Source: Actinomyces sp. Marseille-P3109
Lineage (GTDB): Bacteria > Actinomycetota > Actinomycetes > Actinomycetales > Actinomycetaceae
Direction: 5' to 3'
NCBI RefSeq assembly: GCF_900323545.1
Contig: NZ_OOHN01000008.1
Location: forward strand, 983,144 to 1,047,143
DNA: 64,000 nt
Below are positions 56,719 to 64,000 of the stretch, one piece after another (position 1 is the stretch's first letter; the number at the start of each line of letters is the position of its first letter). The position numbers and the translations under genes were made by a program. The notes under the pieces were generated by a model. That model was not told the origin of the DNA, searched no databases, and was given only the letters and a program-made list of their open reading frames with translations.

Positions 56719-57726
56719 ATGACCCACCCCCTGCACAACCGCAGCTTCCTCAAGGAGCTTGATTTCACTGCCGATGAGTGGAGCATCCTGCTCAAGCTGG
56801 CGGCTCAGCTCAAGGAGGACAAGAAGGCCGGTCGTGAGGTGAAGCGGCTGACCGGCAAGAACATCGCGCTCATCTTCGAGAAGACCTCGACTCGTACGCG
56901 CTGCTCCTTCGAGGTGGCCGCCTATGACCAGGGCGCCCAGGTCACCTACCTGGACCCCTCGGGCTCGCAGATGGGTCACAAGGAGTCGGTGGCGGACACC
57001 GCCCGGGTCCTGGGCCGCTTCTACGACGGCATCGAGTTCCGCGGTAAGAAGCAGGAGCACGTCGAGGCCCTGGCCGAGCTCTCGGGGGTGCCGGTGTGGA
57101 ACGGGCTGACCGACGAGTGGCACCCCACCCAGATGCTCGCCGACCAGTTGACCATGCTGGAGCACACGGGCAAGCCGATCGAGGAGATCTCCTTCGCCTA
57201 CCTGGGGGACGCCCGTAACAACGTGGCCAACTCGCTGCTCATCTCCGCTGCCCTGATGGGGATGGACGTGCGGATGGTGGCGCCCGCAGAGCTGCAGACA
57301 CCTCCTGAGGTGGTGGCCCAGGCCAAGAAGCTGGCGGAGAAGAGCGGAGCCCGTGTCCTCGTCACCGACGACGCCGCTGAGGGTGTCAAGGGAGTCGACT
57401 TCCTATACACCGACGTGTGGGTCTCGATGGGTGAGCCCAAGGAGGTGTGGGACCAGCGCATCGCCCTGCTGCGCCCCTACCAGGTCAACGCCGAGCTGGT
57501 GCAGGCCACCGGTAACCCCGACGTCAAGTTCCTCCACTGCCTACCGGCCTTCCATGATCGCAACACCACCGTGGGTGAGGACATCTTCACCAAGACAGGC
57601 ATGGAGGGCCTGGAGGTGACCGACGACGTCTTCGAGACCGAGCGCAACGTCGCCTTCGACCAGGCGGAGAACCGCATGCACACCATCAAGGCCGTCATGG
57701 TCGCAACCCTCGGAGACTGGGACTGA
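56719..57726 (+). CDS. arcB: Ornithine carbamoyltransferase, catabolic
   Basis: The enzyme converts citrulline and phosphate to ornithine and carbamoyl phosphate in the ADI route. The 335-residue protein has the carbamoyl-phosphate loop [12 protein letters not shown], the [10 protein letters not shown] motif and the HCLPAFHD ornithine-binding loop with its cysteine. It lies 86 bases after arcA and two or three bases before arcC; a good Shine-Dalgarno site (GAAGGAG) precedes ATG 56719. Its position between arcA and arcC supports the catabolic over the biosynthetic role. Confidence 0.96.
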   Translation: MTHPLHNRSFLKELDFTADEWSILLKLAAQLKEDKKAGREVKRLTGKNIALIFEKTSTRTRCSFEVAAYDQGAQVTYLDPSGSQMGHKESVADTARVLGRFYDGIEFRGKKQEHVEALAELSGVPVWNGLTDEWHPTQMLADQLTMLEHTGKPIEEISFAYLGDARNNVANSLLISAALMGMDVRMVAPAELQTPPEVVAQAKKLAEKSGARVLVTDDAAEGVKGVDFLYTDVWVSMGEPKEVWDQRIALLRPYQVNAELVQATGNPDVKFLHCLPAFHDRNTTVGEDIFTKTGMEGLEVTDDVFETERNVAFDQAENRMHTIKAVMVATLGDWD

Positions 57727-57729
57727 GCC

Positions 57730-58710
57730 GTGAGAATTGTTGTTGCCCTCGGCGGAAACGCCTTGCTGCGCAGGGGCGATAAGCCCGACGCCAGCACTCA
57801 GATCCACAATGTCGAGGTGGCGGCTCGTGAGCTGGCGAAGCTGGCAGAGAAGCACGAGCTGGTCCTCACCCACGGCAACGGCCCTCAGGTGGGTGTCCTG
57901 GCCCTGCAGTCCGCTAACGACGAGCGCCTCTCGGAGCCCTACCCCTTCGACACCCTCGGTGCTCAGACCCAGGGCATGATCGGCTACTGGCTGCTTCAGG
58001 CCATGCAGAACGCCCTACCAGGGCGCCATGTGGCCGCGATGGTCAACCAGACCCTGGTCCTGGCCGGCGATCCCGCCTTCTCCAACCCCACAAAGTTCGT
58101 CGGTGAGGTCTACACCAAGGAGGAGGCGGAGAGACTGGCCGAGGAACGGGGCTGGGTGGTCAAGCCCGATGGCGATCACTACCGTCGCGTCGTCGGCTCC
58201 CCCAAGCCGCAACGCGTCATCGAGACCCGCCTGGTGCGCACGCTCCTGGATGCCGGAGCCGTCGTTGTTTGCTCCGGTGGAGGCGGCGTCCCCGTCATCC
58301 GCAGCTCCGAAGGAAAGCTCAAGGGCATCGAGGCCGTCATCGACAAGGACCTCACCGCATCGGTCCTGGCCGAGGCGCTGGAGGCTGATGCGCTTCTCAT
58401 CCTCACCGACGTCGACGGCGTGTTTGAGGACTTCGGAACCGAGAACCAGAAGCAGGTCCCGCGGGCGACGCCGGCAGCGCTGCGCGCGATGGGTCTTCCC
58501 AGTGGATCCATGGGACCAAAGGTCGAGGCAGTGTGCCGATTTGTTGAGCTGACCGGAGACATGGCGGCAATCGGACGTCTTGAGGACGCCGTTTCCATCA
58601 TTGAGGGCCAGGCAGGGACTATCGTGACCCCCGGAGGCAACTACGGTGGTCCCGACGATATTCGTCCCCCGATTCCCGAGCAAATCGACACCCGCATTCG
58701 CAGGGCCTGA
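57730..58710 (+). CDS. arcC: Carbamate kinase
   Basis: The enzyme transfers phosphate from carbamoyl phosphate to ADP, gaining ATP. The 326-residue protein has VALGGNALLRRG, LTHGNGPQVG, VVCSGGGGVPV, IDKDLTASVLA and SGDMAAIGRLED-like (here TGDMAAIGRLED), all typical of ArcC. It starts at GTG 57730, just after the arcB stop. No arginine/ornithine antiporter gene (arcD) follows; a 210-base gap and the amidinotransferase do. Confidence 0.97.
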   Translation: MRIVVALGGNALLRRGDKPDASTQIHNVEVAARELAKLAEKHELVLTHGNGPQVGVLALQSANDERLSEPYPFDTLGAQTQGMIGYWLLQAMQNALPGRHVAAMVNQTLVLAGDPAFSNPTKFVGEVYTKEEAERLAEERGWVVKPDGDHYRRVVGSPKPQRVIETRLVRTLLDAGAVVVCSGGGGVPVIRSSEGKLKGIEAVIDKDLTASVLAEALEADALLILTDVDGVFEDFGTENQKQVPRATPAALRAMGLPSGSMGPKVEAVCRFVELTGDMAAIGRLEDAVSIIEGQAGTIVTPGGNYGGPDDIRPPIPEQIDTRIRRA

Positions 58711-58920
58711 CCAGAGCGACGGCATCGGTCCTTCAAGGAGGTGGTGAGAACCGTCGACCACATATGACCATGCCATGGTTCAGCTATCATTCTTTTACAC
58801 AGTTACTCCTACGGCCACTTTTGAGGTTCCTTCAGAGTAGAATGACAGTGTTGAACCACAGACACACTTACCTGTCTCAATTCACACACCACACAACGAG
58901 CACAAAGGAGTGACTTACTC

Positions 58921-60048
58921 ATGACGAAGATCGTCAACTCTTGGAACGATTTCGACCCGCTCAAGCACGTCATCGTCGGCCGCGCGGACTTCTCGGTTAT
59001 TCCTCCCGAGGAGCCGGCCACCTCCGAGAAGGTGCCGATTGACTCCGAGATGCGCGGCATGTGGGGCCCCCGCCCCACCGCCACCGTCGAGGCCGCCAAC
59101 GAGCAGCTTGACAACTACGTCAAGATCCTCGAGGGACTGGGCGTCAAGGTGGACCGGCCCACGCCGCTGCAGTGGAACCAGGCCATCCAGACGCCTGACT
59201 TCCGCACGGAGTCGGGCTTCACCCAGATGCCCCCGCGCGACATCCTGCTCACCATCGGTGAGGAGATCATGGCCTCGGCCAACTCGTTCCGCTGCCGCTA
59301 CTTCGAGTATCTCGCCTACTGGCCCCTCATGAACCAGTACTTCGAGGAGGACCCGGAGTTCAAGTGGACCCAGGCGCCTCGTCCTCGGCTGACGGACAAG
59401 TCCTACAAGCACAACTACTACGACGAGAAGATCTCCCTGGAGGAGCGCCTCGAGCGCACCGCCGCCAAGGACTTCGTGACCACTGAGTTTGAGCCGATGT
59501 GGGACGCAGCCGACGTCATGCGTGTGGGTAAGGACCTGTTCATCCAGCACGGTCTGACCACCAACCGCAAGGCGATGGAGTGGTTCAAGCGCTACTACCC
59601 CGACCTGCGGGTGCACGCGGTGAACTTCCCCGGCGACCCCTACCCGATCCACATCGACGCCACCTTCGTGCCGCTGCGGCCCGGGCTGATCATCAACAAC
59701 CCGCACCGCCGCCTGCCCGAGGAGCAGCGCAAGATCTTCGAGGCCAACGACTGGCAGATCGTCGACGCCGCTCCCCCGGCCCACGAGGTTCCGCCGCCGC
59801 TGTGCTACTCCTCCGTCTGGCTGTCCATGAACTGCCTCGTCATCGACCACAAGACCGTGTGTGTCGAGGCCAGTGAGGTCCACCAGATGGAGCAGATGGA
59901 CAAGCTGGGCATGAACGTCATCCCGGTCCCCTTCCGTGACGCCTACGCCTTCGGCGGTGGTCTCCACTGCGCGACGGCGGACGTGTACCGCGAGGGTGGC
60001 TGCGAGGACTACTTCCCCAACCAGGTCGCTGACCCGACTCTGGTCTGA
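58921..60048 (+). CDS. Arginine:glycine-type amidinotransferase
   Basis: The 375-residue enzyme belongs to the guanidino-group-modifying superfamily. The catalytic triad can be placed by motif: Asp195 in EPMWDAADVMRVGKDLF, His244 in PIHIDATF, Cys350 in GGGLHCATADVYREGG; the spacings (49 and 106) nearly match human AGAT (254, 303, 407). Such enzymes move the amidino group of arginine to an amine, releasing ornithine. The acceptor is uncertain: glycine, lysine or an aminocyclitol; Ile243 replaces the Met302 of human AGAT. It follows arcC after 210 bases, with AAAGGAG before its ATG and a terminator behind, so it may be an independent unit. Confidence 0.9.
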   Translation: MTKIVNSWNDFDPLKHVIVGRADFSVIPPEEPATSEKVPIDSEMRGMWGPRPTATVEAANEQLDNYVKILEGLGVKVDRPTPLQWNQAIQTPDFRTESGFTQMPPRDILLTIGEEIMASANSFRCRYFEYLAYWPLMNQYFEEDPEFKWTQAPRPRLTDKSYKHNYYDEKISLEERLERTAAKDFVTTEFEPMWDAADVMRVGKDLFIQHGLTTNRKAMEWFKRYYPDLRVHAVNFPGDPYPIHIDATFVPLRPGLIINNPHRRLPEEQRKIFEANDWQIVDAAPPAHEVPPPLCYSSVWLSMNCLVIDHKTVCVEASEVHQMEQMDKLGMNVIPVPFRDAYAFGGGLHCATADVYREGGCEDYFPNQVADPTLV

Positions 60049-60057
60049 TCTCAAAGA

Positions 60058-60098
60058 GTGCGGGGCGGTGGCTCATGGATCGGGCTGCCGCCCCGCAC
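60058..60098 (+). terminator. Terminator-like hairpin after the amidinotransferase gene
   Basis: GTGCGGGGCGG (60058-60068) and CCGCCCCGCAC (60088-60098) form an 11-pair GC-rich stem nine bases after the stop codon, with a 19-base loop. There is no T tract. It would reduce read-through into the EamA gene. Confidence 0.75.
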
Positions 60099-60230
60099 CG
60101 TTCTCGGCTATGCTCAGCGCGGTCCTCGGACTCTCCGTGGAGCTGGTGACGACCGACCTGACCGCATGATGACCGGCAATGATGCCGACCTGCTGTGCAT
60201 GCCGGGAAGAACTCAGGAGACACAACTACC

Positions 60231-61244
60231 ATGTCACAGACTTCGTCCGCTGAATCCTCTGTCACAGAGTACGTGATGAACAAGAAGCTTGGTGCTATTG
60301 CCATGCTTCTCTCCGCCACCGGAATGGGCTTGGTTGGCACCATCAGCCGCGGTACAACCGCCGGTCTCGAGCCCGCCGACAAGTCCGTCATCGGATCGTT
60401 CCTGGCCTTCGGGCGTATGACCGTTGGGCTGCTCGGCTTCATTCTCATCCTCGTTCTCACCAGGAAGATCGGCTTGTTCCGGCGCACCCGCCTGAGCGCA
60501 ACCGTGATCCTGGGAGGAGTGGCCATCGGCCTGTCCCTGGGCTGCTACATCTCCTCGACGTTGATGACGTCGATCGCCAATGCCGTCTTCCTCATCTACA
60601 CAGGACCTCTGTTCTGTGCGCTGCTGGCACGCATTTTCCGCAAGGAGAAGATCAGCGTGCTTTCTGGAATTTTCCTGTCTCTGGTGTTCGTCGGCATGCT
60701 GCTGACCATCGGCATCATCGACTTCAAGAACGGAAGTCTGACCTTCGGGCTGGATCTGTCGGCCTCGTCCCCCGAGTTTCCGCAGAAGAAATTGGGAGAC
60801 CTTCTTGGCCTACTATCAGGAGTCTTCTACGGTCTGGCGATGTTCTTCTATGGATATCGCAAGGACGTTGACTCGGTTGTACGAGGCGTCTGGAACTTCT
60901 TCTGGGCCGCCTCTGCTACATTTGCGATGTCAGTCATTCTGAAGCCATGGCACGGCGTCTCGTCCTTCACCGCCACCAACTGGATGTGGGCAGTCGCCCT
61001 CTTCCTCATCTGCGGCCTGTTCGCGCTGGGATTCCTGGTCGTTGCTGGACGTAATCTTCCCGCTGTGGAGTACTCGACGATCTCCTACTGGGAGTGTCCG
61101 GTCGCCATTCTGTGCGGCCTCATCGTCTGGGGAGAGAAGCTCACTCCTGTGGGAATGGTCGGAGGTCTTCTCATTGTCGGAGGAGGGCTGGCGCCCATCA
61201 TTCTGGACGCCGTCACTCGGAAGTCCCGCTCGTCCGAGGCCTGA
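60231..61244 (+). CDS. EamA/DMT-family transporter
   Basis: The roughly 337-residue membrane protein has about ten helices in two five-helix halves, the drug/metabolite transporter fold: MLLSATGMGLVGTISRG opens the first, and GFLVVAGRNLPAVEYSTISYWECPVAILCGLIVWGE (about residues 265-300) is the typical final EamA segment. ATG 60231 has AGGAG 11 bases before; ATG 60276 (MNKKLGAI) is possible. Family members export amino acids or metabolites. Its position after the amidinotransferase suggests it moves ornithine, arginine or the amidino product, but this is inference. Confidence 0.87.
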   Translation: MSQTSSAESSVTEYVMNKKLGAIAMLLSATGMGLVGTISRGTTAGLEPADKSVIGSFLAFGRMTVGLLGFILILVLTRKIGLFRRTRLSATVILGGVAIGLSLGCYISSTLMTSIANAVFLIYTGPLFCALLARIFRKEKISVLSGIFLSLVFVGMLLTIGIIDFKNGSLTFGLDLSASSPEFPQKKLGDLLGLLSGVFYGLAMFFYGYRKDVDSVVRGVWNFFWAASATFAMSVILKPWHGVSSFTATNWMWAVALFLICGLFALGFLVVAGRNLPAVEYSTISYWECPVAILCGLIVWGEKLTPVGMVGGLLIVGGGLAPIILDAVTRKSRSSEA

Positions 61245-61252
61245 GCACAAAG

Positions 61253-61307
61253 CGTTCCTGTCTGCCCACGACCCGGTGAGAAGCCGGGTCGTGGGCAGAC
61301 AGGAACG
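61253..61307 (+). terminator. Very long perfect hairpin after the EamA gene
   Basis: Arms of 24 bases (61253-61276 and 61284-61307) are perfectly complementary around a seven-base loop. It starts nine bases after the EamA stop. It is the longest perfect hairpin I see in the window. It lacks a following T run, as do many actinobacterial terminators. Confidence 0.88.
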
Positions 61308-61392
61308 AGCGGCAACCGTCCACACAATCTGCAGATACATGAGATCATAGACACCGTCGATACCCACGATGACCGAGCCGGAGCCATAGGCC

Positions 61393-63024
61393 ATGAGTAA
61401 TGTCCACCCAAGAAGCATGAACGACTATCACTCCGATCCCGAACGCAGTCTTGCGCTGAGACGCGCAGCAAAAGCGAGTTTCATCGGAAACTTCATCGAG
61501 TGGTTCGACTATGCCTCGTACGGCTACTTGGCTACCGTCATCGGCCTTGCCTTCTTCCCCGAGGCTGATAAGTCTGTTCGGTTGATGTCGACATATGCAG
61601 TATTCGCCATGTCGTTCATTTTGCGGCCCATCGGAGCTGTTGTCTGGGGAGCCTGGGGAGATCGGTGGGGTCGTCGCTGGGCCCTATCATGGTCGATTCT
61701 CATCATGTCAGGATCGACCTTTTTCATCGGCCTTCTTCCCACATACTCAGCTATAGGTGTGGCAGGCGCCATCAGCCTTCTTCTACTGCGAATGATTCAA
61801 GGGTTCTCCGCATCAGGAGAATACGCGGGCGCTGGAACCTTCCTAGCTGAGTACGCGCCCCCTTCTCGTCGTGGAATATACACGTCTCTGGTTCCTGCGT
61901 CCACTGCATGCGGATTGCTTGCCGGCTCTCTCATGGTCACAGGAATGTTTTCGGTCCTGAGCGACGGAGCGATGAACACGTGGGGATGGCGCATTCCCTT
62001 TCTTTTAGCCGGTCCCCTGGGACTCGTTGGTCGCTACATTCGGGTTCACCTGGAGGACTCCCCTGCCTACCAGGAGATGCGTGCAGAACTACCGCAGGCA
62101 GCAAAGTCGACGAAGTCGACTACTTCTATATTTCAGCGTATGGGCCGTCACCGTCGCGGGATAGTTATATCCCTGGTGGCTGTATTAGTTCACGCAACCG
62201 CGTTTTATGCCATACTTGCATATCTTCCAAGTTATATGCAAAGGGGGCTCGGCTTAGATAGGAGGACCGCTTTTGTTGTCGTCGTATGCGGCATCTTTGC
62301 TTACATCTGTGCAGTCTCCTTTGCTGTTCGCGTAACTGATCAACGAGGACAACGACGAAATCTTATTGTCGCTTTACTGATATTCATTCTGCCCGAATCT
62401 ATTCAGGAGCTTCTAACTAATCATCGCCGGGACACTGCCATCACATTTGGCGTTTCTTGCCTCAATGCAGTTGCCTTCTATATGCTGCTGAGTTACATGC
62501 CAACTTATGTCCACGAAGAACTGGGGTTCTCACAGGATACTGCCACGCTGGCGACGTCTATAATGCTTGTGGTCTACATTGGATCAATATTTATTATGGG
62601 TCATCTGTCCGACTCTTTCGGACGCCGACAGATGCTTATTGCTGCCTGCGTCGCATTTCTCGTGCTGACCATTCCACTTTTCCTTATAATGACCAGGGTT
62701 GCTGGCATGTTCATAGCTGTTGTTCTGTGTCAGATCGTGTTTGCTATCGCTCTGACTGCGAATGATGGAACGCTGGCCACCTTCTTGGCAGAATCCTTCC
62801 CGACCAATGTACGCTACTCCGGTTTCGCTCTGTCCTTTAATGGAGCCAATGCAATTCTTGGGGGAACGACACCATTTATCGTCACCTGGCTCATCAAAGT
62901 CACTGGATCCCCGCTAGCCCCTGCAGTCTATCTTACCGTTATTGCGTTGTTTGCCATGGTGGCTATCTTCATGTCTCGCACGATTCATGGATCAGAACTA
63001 ACCGAGTCAAATACTGGTTCTTGA
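61393..63024 (+). CDS. MFS metabolite:H+ symporter with internally duplicated central region
   Basis: The N-terminal half (FIGNFIEWFDYASYGYLATVIGL, residues 30-52; RPIGAVVWGAWGDRWGRR; SASGEYAGAGTFLAEYAP) is that of ProP/MHS-type symporters for organic acids or osmolytes. Residues 253-326 (HRRGIVISLVAV...DQRGQRRNLIV) and 344-417 (HRRDTAITFGV...DSFGRRQMLIA) align along 74 positions without gaps: the helix 7-8 block with its FY..L.Y.P.Y motif occurs twice. At 543 residues it is about 100 longer than usual, and probably has 14 rather than 12 helices. The frame is intact. The base composition falls in the second half. Function may be altered or lost. Confidence 0.85.
   Translation: MSNVHPRSMNDYHSDPERSLALRRAAKASFIGNFIEWFDYASYGYLATVIGLAFFPEADKSVRLMSTYAVFAMSFILRPIGAVVWGAWGDRWGRRWALSWSILIMSGSTFFIGLLPTYSAIGVAGAISLLLLRMIQGFSASGEYAGAGTFLAEYAPPSRRGIYTSLVPASTACGLLAGSLMVTGMFSVLSDGAMNTWGWRIPFLLAGPLGLVGRYIRVHLEDSPAYQEMRAELPQAAKSTKSTTSIFQRMGRHRRGIVISLVAVLVHATAFYAILAYLPSYMQRGLGLDRRTAFVVVVCGIFAYICAVSFAVRVTDQRGQRRNLIVALLIFILPESIQELLTNHRRDTAITFGVSCLNAVAFYMLLSYMPTYVHEELGFSQDTATLATSIMLVVYIGSIFIMGHLSDSFGRRQMLIAACVAFLVLTIPLFLIMTRVAGMFIAVVLCQIVFAIALTANDGTLATFLAESFPTNVRYSGFALSFNGANAILGGTTPFIVTWLIKVTGSPLAPAVYLTVIALFAMVAIFMSRTIHGSELTESNTGS
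62149..62370 (+). repeat. Central MFS block, copy 1
   Basis: This segment codes for residues 253-326 of the MFS protein. It aligns without gaps to copy 2 (62422-62643). Shared positions include HRR at the start, AFY, Y-P-Y, LG, TA, YI and D-x-x-G-x-R near the end. The two are diverged, so they derive from different paralogues or from an old duplication. Confidence 0.75.
62422..62643 (+). repeat. Central MFS block, copy 2
   Basis: This codes for residues 344-417. Copy 2 keeps the family motif better (SYMPTYV and the GRR loop DSFGRRQ), whereas copy 1 has DQRGQRR. The short segment between the copies (ILPESIQELLTN) resembles the loop that normally precedes helix 7 in a symporter, as if the C-terminal half of a second gene had been joined here. 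Confidence 0.75.
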
Positions 63025-64000
63025 ACATTGACACATGCTGATTATGTGTGTGCCTGTAAATCGGTCCGGATCGTTGGTGATGGTCTGCTCGGCTTGGGTG
63101 GGGGTCGCGGTACTGTCGGTCTGACAGCGACATGGACTCCGATCCCAGGGCGCCACAGGGCCTGTGGTCGTCAAAGACAATGGGCATGGCACTCCACAAC
63201 CGCCCGCCCCAGGGGTGAGGAACTGGTCCTCCGCGGTCAGTCCCAGGGCGTCCGGACCCAGGAAGGTCGTTAGAGCAGAGCGCTAGAAGGTTGTCTCAGG
63301 CATGTCGAGGTCCTCGTGCCGGGTTGTCTTAGCGGCTCTCCGACATCACTGGGCCTTGATCCCCACCTGATGCAGCGACGCCCCCACCAAACCCACCCGA
63401 ACAGATCAATGGGCGCTGGCTACTGCACCCTCAAACGCGAAGAGCCGGTAAACCTGCCGAGTTTGTTTTCTGCCCGGGGCACCGCATGGAGGGGGGCCGA
63501 TGCCTGAGCACACGCTCTGCTCCAGCTGCGCAGGCGTCGGTATCTGCAACATGATCCCGACCAAGAATCCCAGTACCAGGTGACGCAACCAGATGATCGA
63601 CTCAATAGGAGCGCCCGTTGAGAGGCCCAGTGCGTTGATCAAGTGCTTCTCAAGTTCTTTAGACATGTCCCCTCCGCCCCAGAACCATCACTACTGTCAA
63701 CCACCGCAGCTTTGTTCGTCTTCACCATGCGCATGAGGCTTCTGCTTCATTCTCAAAGGTGACGCCCTTGCCGATCTCCAGGAACGAGTAGTTGTCCGTC
63801 GGCTTGCGAGCCACATGAACGGTTACTAATTAGGTCAGCAACCAACCGGCAACACAAATTTTAGTTGTACGACATTACATGTGAAGCATACAATCAACAT
63901 TTGTTGCACGATTCATGTGCCGTCGTCACGCAGATCTTGTTTCAACTGATATTGCAGAGGAAAGTGCGCAGTTCGTAGATTCAGGCGCGCGACGCAAGCA
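63025..64000. other. Gene-poor, lower-GC region without a recognised gene
   Basis: Nearly 1 kb after the MFS gene has no frame that I can assign. Possible short frames on the minus strand are 63406-63666 (opens MSKELEKHLINALG with one hydrophobic stretch, preceded by GGAGGGG) and 63722-63814 (30 codons, GTG start, ARKPTDNYSFLEIGKGVTF). A minus-strand stretch near 63140-63170 reads FDDHRPCGALG, loosely like a transposase C-terminus. A weak hairpin, ACACAT/ATGTGT, follows the MFS stop. From 63830 on the sequence is clearly AT-rich. The region may be decayed mobile or accessory DNA. Confidence 0.5.

Noticed and set aside
58763..58917. A short frame between arcC and the amidinotransferase, with AAGGAGGTGG not far upstream
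   Set aside because: The purine-rich site is more than 20 bases from the ATG, the peptide has biased low-complexity content, and the segment more likely holds the promoter of the amidinotransferase gene.
63110..63300. A minus-strand stretch reading FDDHRPCGALG, like a transposase end
   Set aside because: Only a few residues match the common HHRPH-ALG motif, no DDE residues or terminal repeats are found, and neighbouring frames are broken. It is mentioned only as part of the gene-poor region.

Overview
The window is high-GC actinobacterial chromosome. It contains RbpA, a single-polypeptide fatty acid synthase (FAS-I), the pafB-pafC-tatA-tatC-(dagK)-helY block, a split Lnt/polyprenol-phosphate-mannose synthase pair and a PFK whose motifs suggest pyrophosphate use. 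Together with a complete arginine deiminase route, these features fit the Actinomycetaceae (an oral Actinomyces-like species) best. This is inferred from gene content; no database search was possible. I saw no rRNA, tRNA, CRISPR array, prophage or intact insertion sequence.

Layout. 1-4.0 kb: tail of an unknown gene and its terminator, a LacI regulator, an SGNH hydrolase and an HrtAB/MacB-like ABC exporter. 4.0-9.6 kb: a short UvrA-like ABC-F/UvrA2 protein, a GNAT acetyltransferase joined in frame to a P-loop kinase, 6-phosphofructokinase and RbpA. 9.6-16.1 kb: polyprenol-phosphate mannosyltransferase and Lnt, then an ABC exporter divergent from a soluble histidine kinase/response regulator pair. 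16.1-25.7 kb: DUF808 protein, HelY helicase, lipid kinase, TatC, TatA, PafC, PafB and a DUF3866 protein. 25.7-30.4 kb: a second two-component system followed by an ABC exporter. 30.6-31.8 kb: hisE-hisG.

31.8-37.0 kb: a substrate-binding lipoprotein and an ABC permease (RibY/RibX-like) behind a very well conserved FMN riboswitch, with no ATPase gene beside them, then glycerate kinase and a PutP-type sodium symporter. 37.0-50.7 kb: a lipid-synthesis cluster read leftward, acyl-CoA carboxylase alpha, acyl-CoA carboxylase beta, the ~9.6 kb fas gene and acpS. 51.1-55.1 kb: HAD hydrolase, fmt, rsmB and rpe.

55.4-63.0 kb is the most interesting stretch. It holds arcA, arcB and arcC (arginine to ornithine, ammonia, CO2 and ATP) behind a striking dyad operator, then an arginine:glycine-type amidinotransferase with its own terminator, an EamA-type transporter with a 24-bp perfect hairpin behind it, and a metabolite symporter of the MFS that carries an internal duplication of its central ~74 residues. 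The last kilobase is poorer in GC and holds no gene I can recognise.

How the genes may work together: arginine could be used both by the deiminase route and by an amidinotransferase, both of which yield ornithine, with two transporters of unknown substrate beside them in place of a recognisable ArcD antiporter. This arrangement, the orphan flavin-responsive transporter and the chimeric MFS protein are the leading candidates for undescribed biology.
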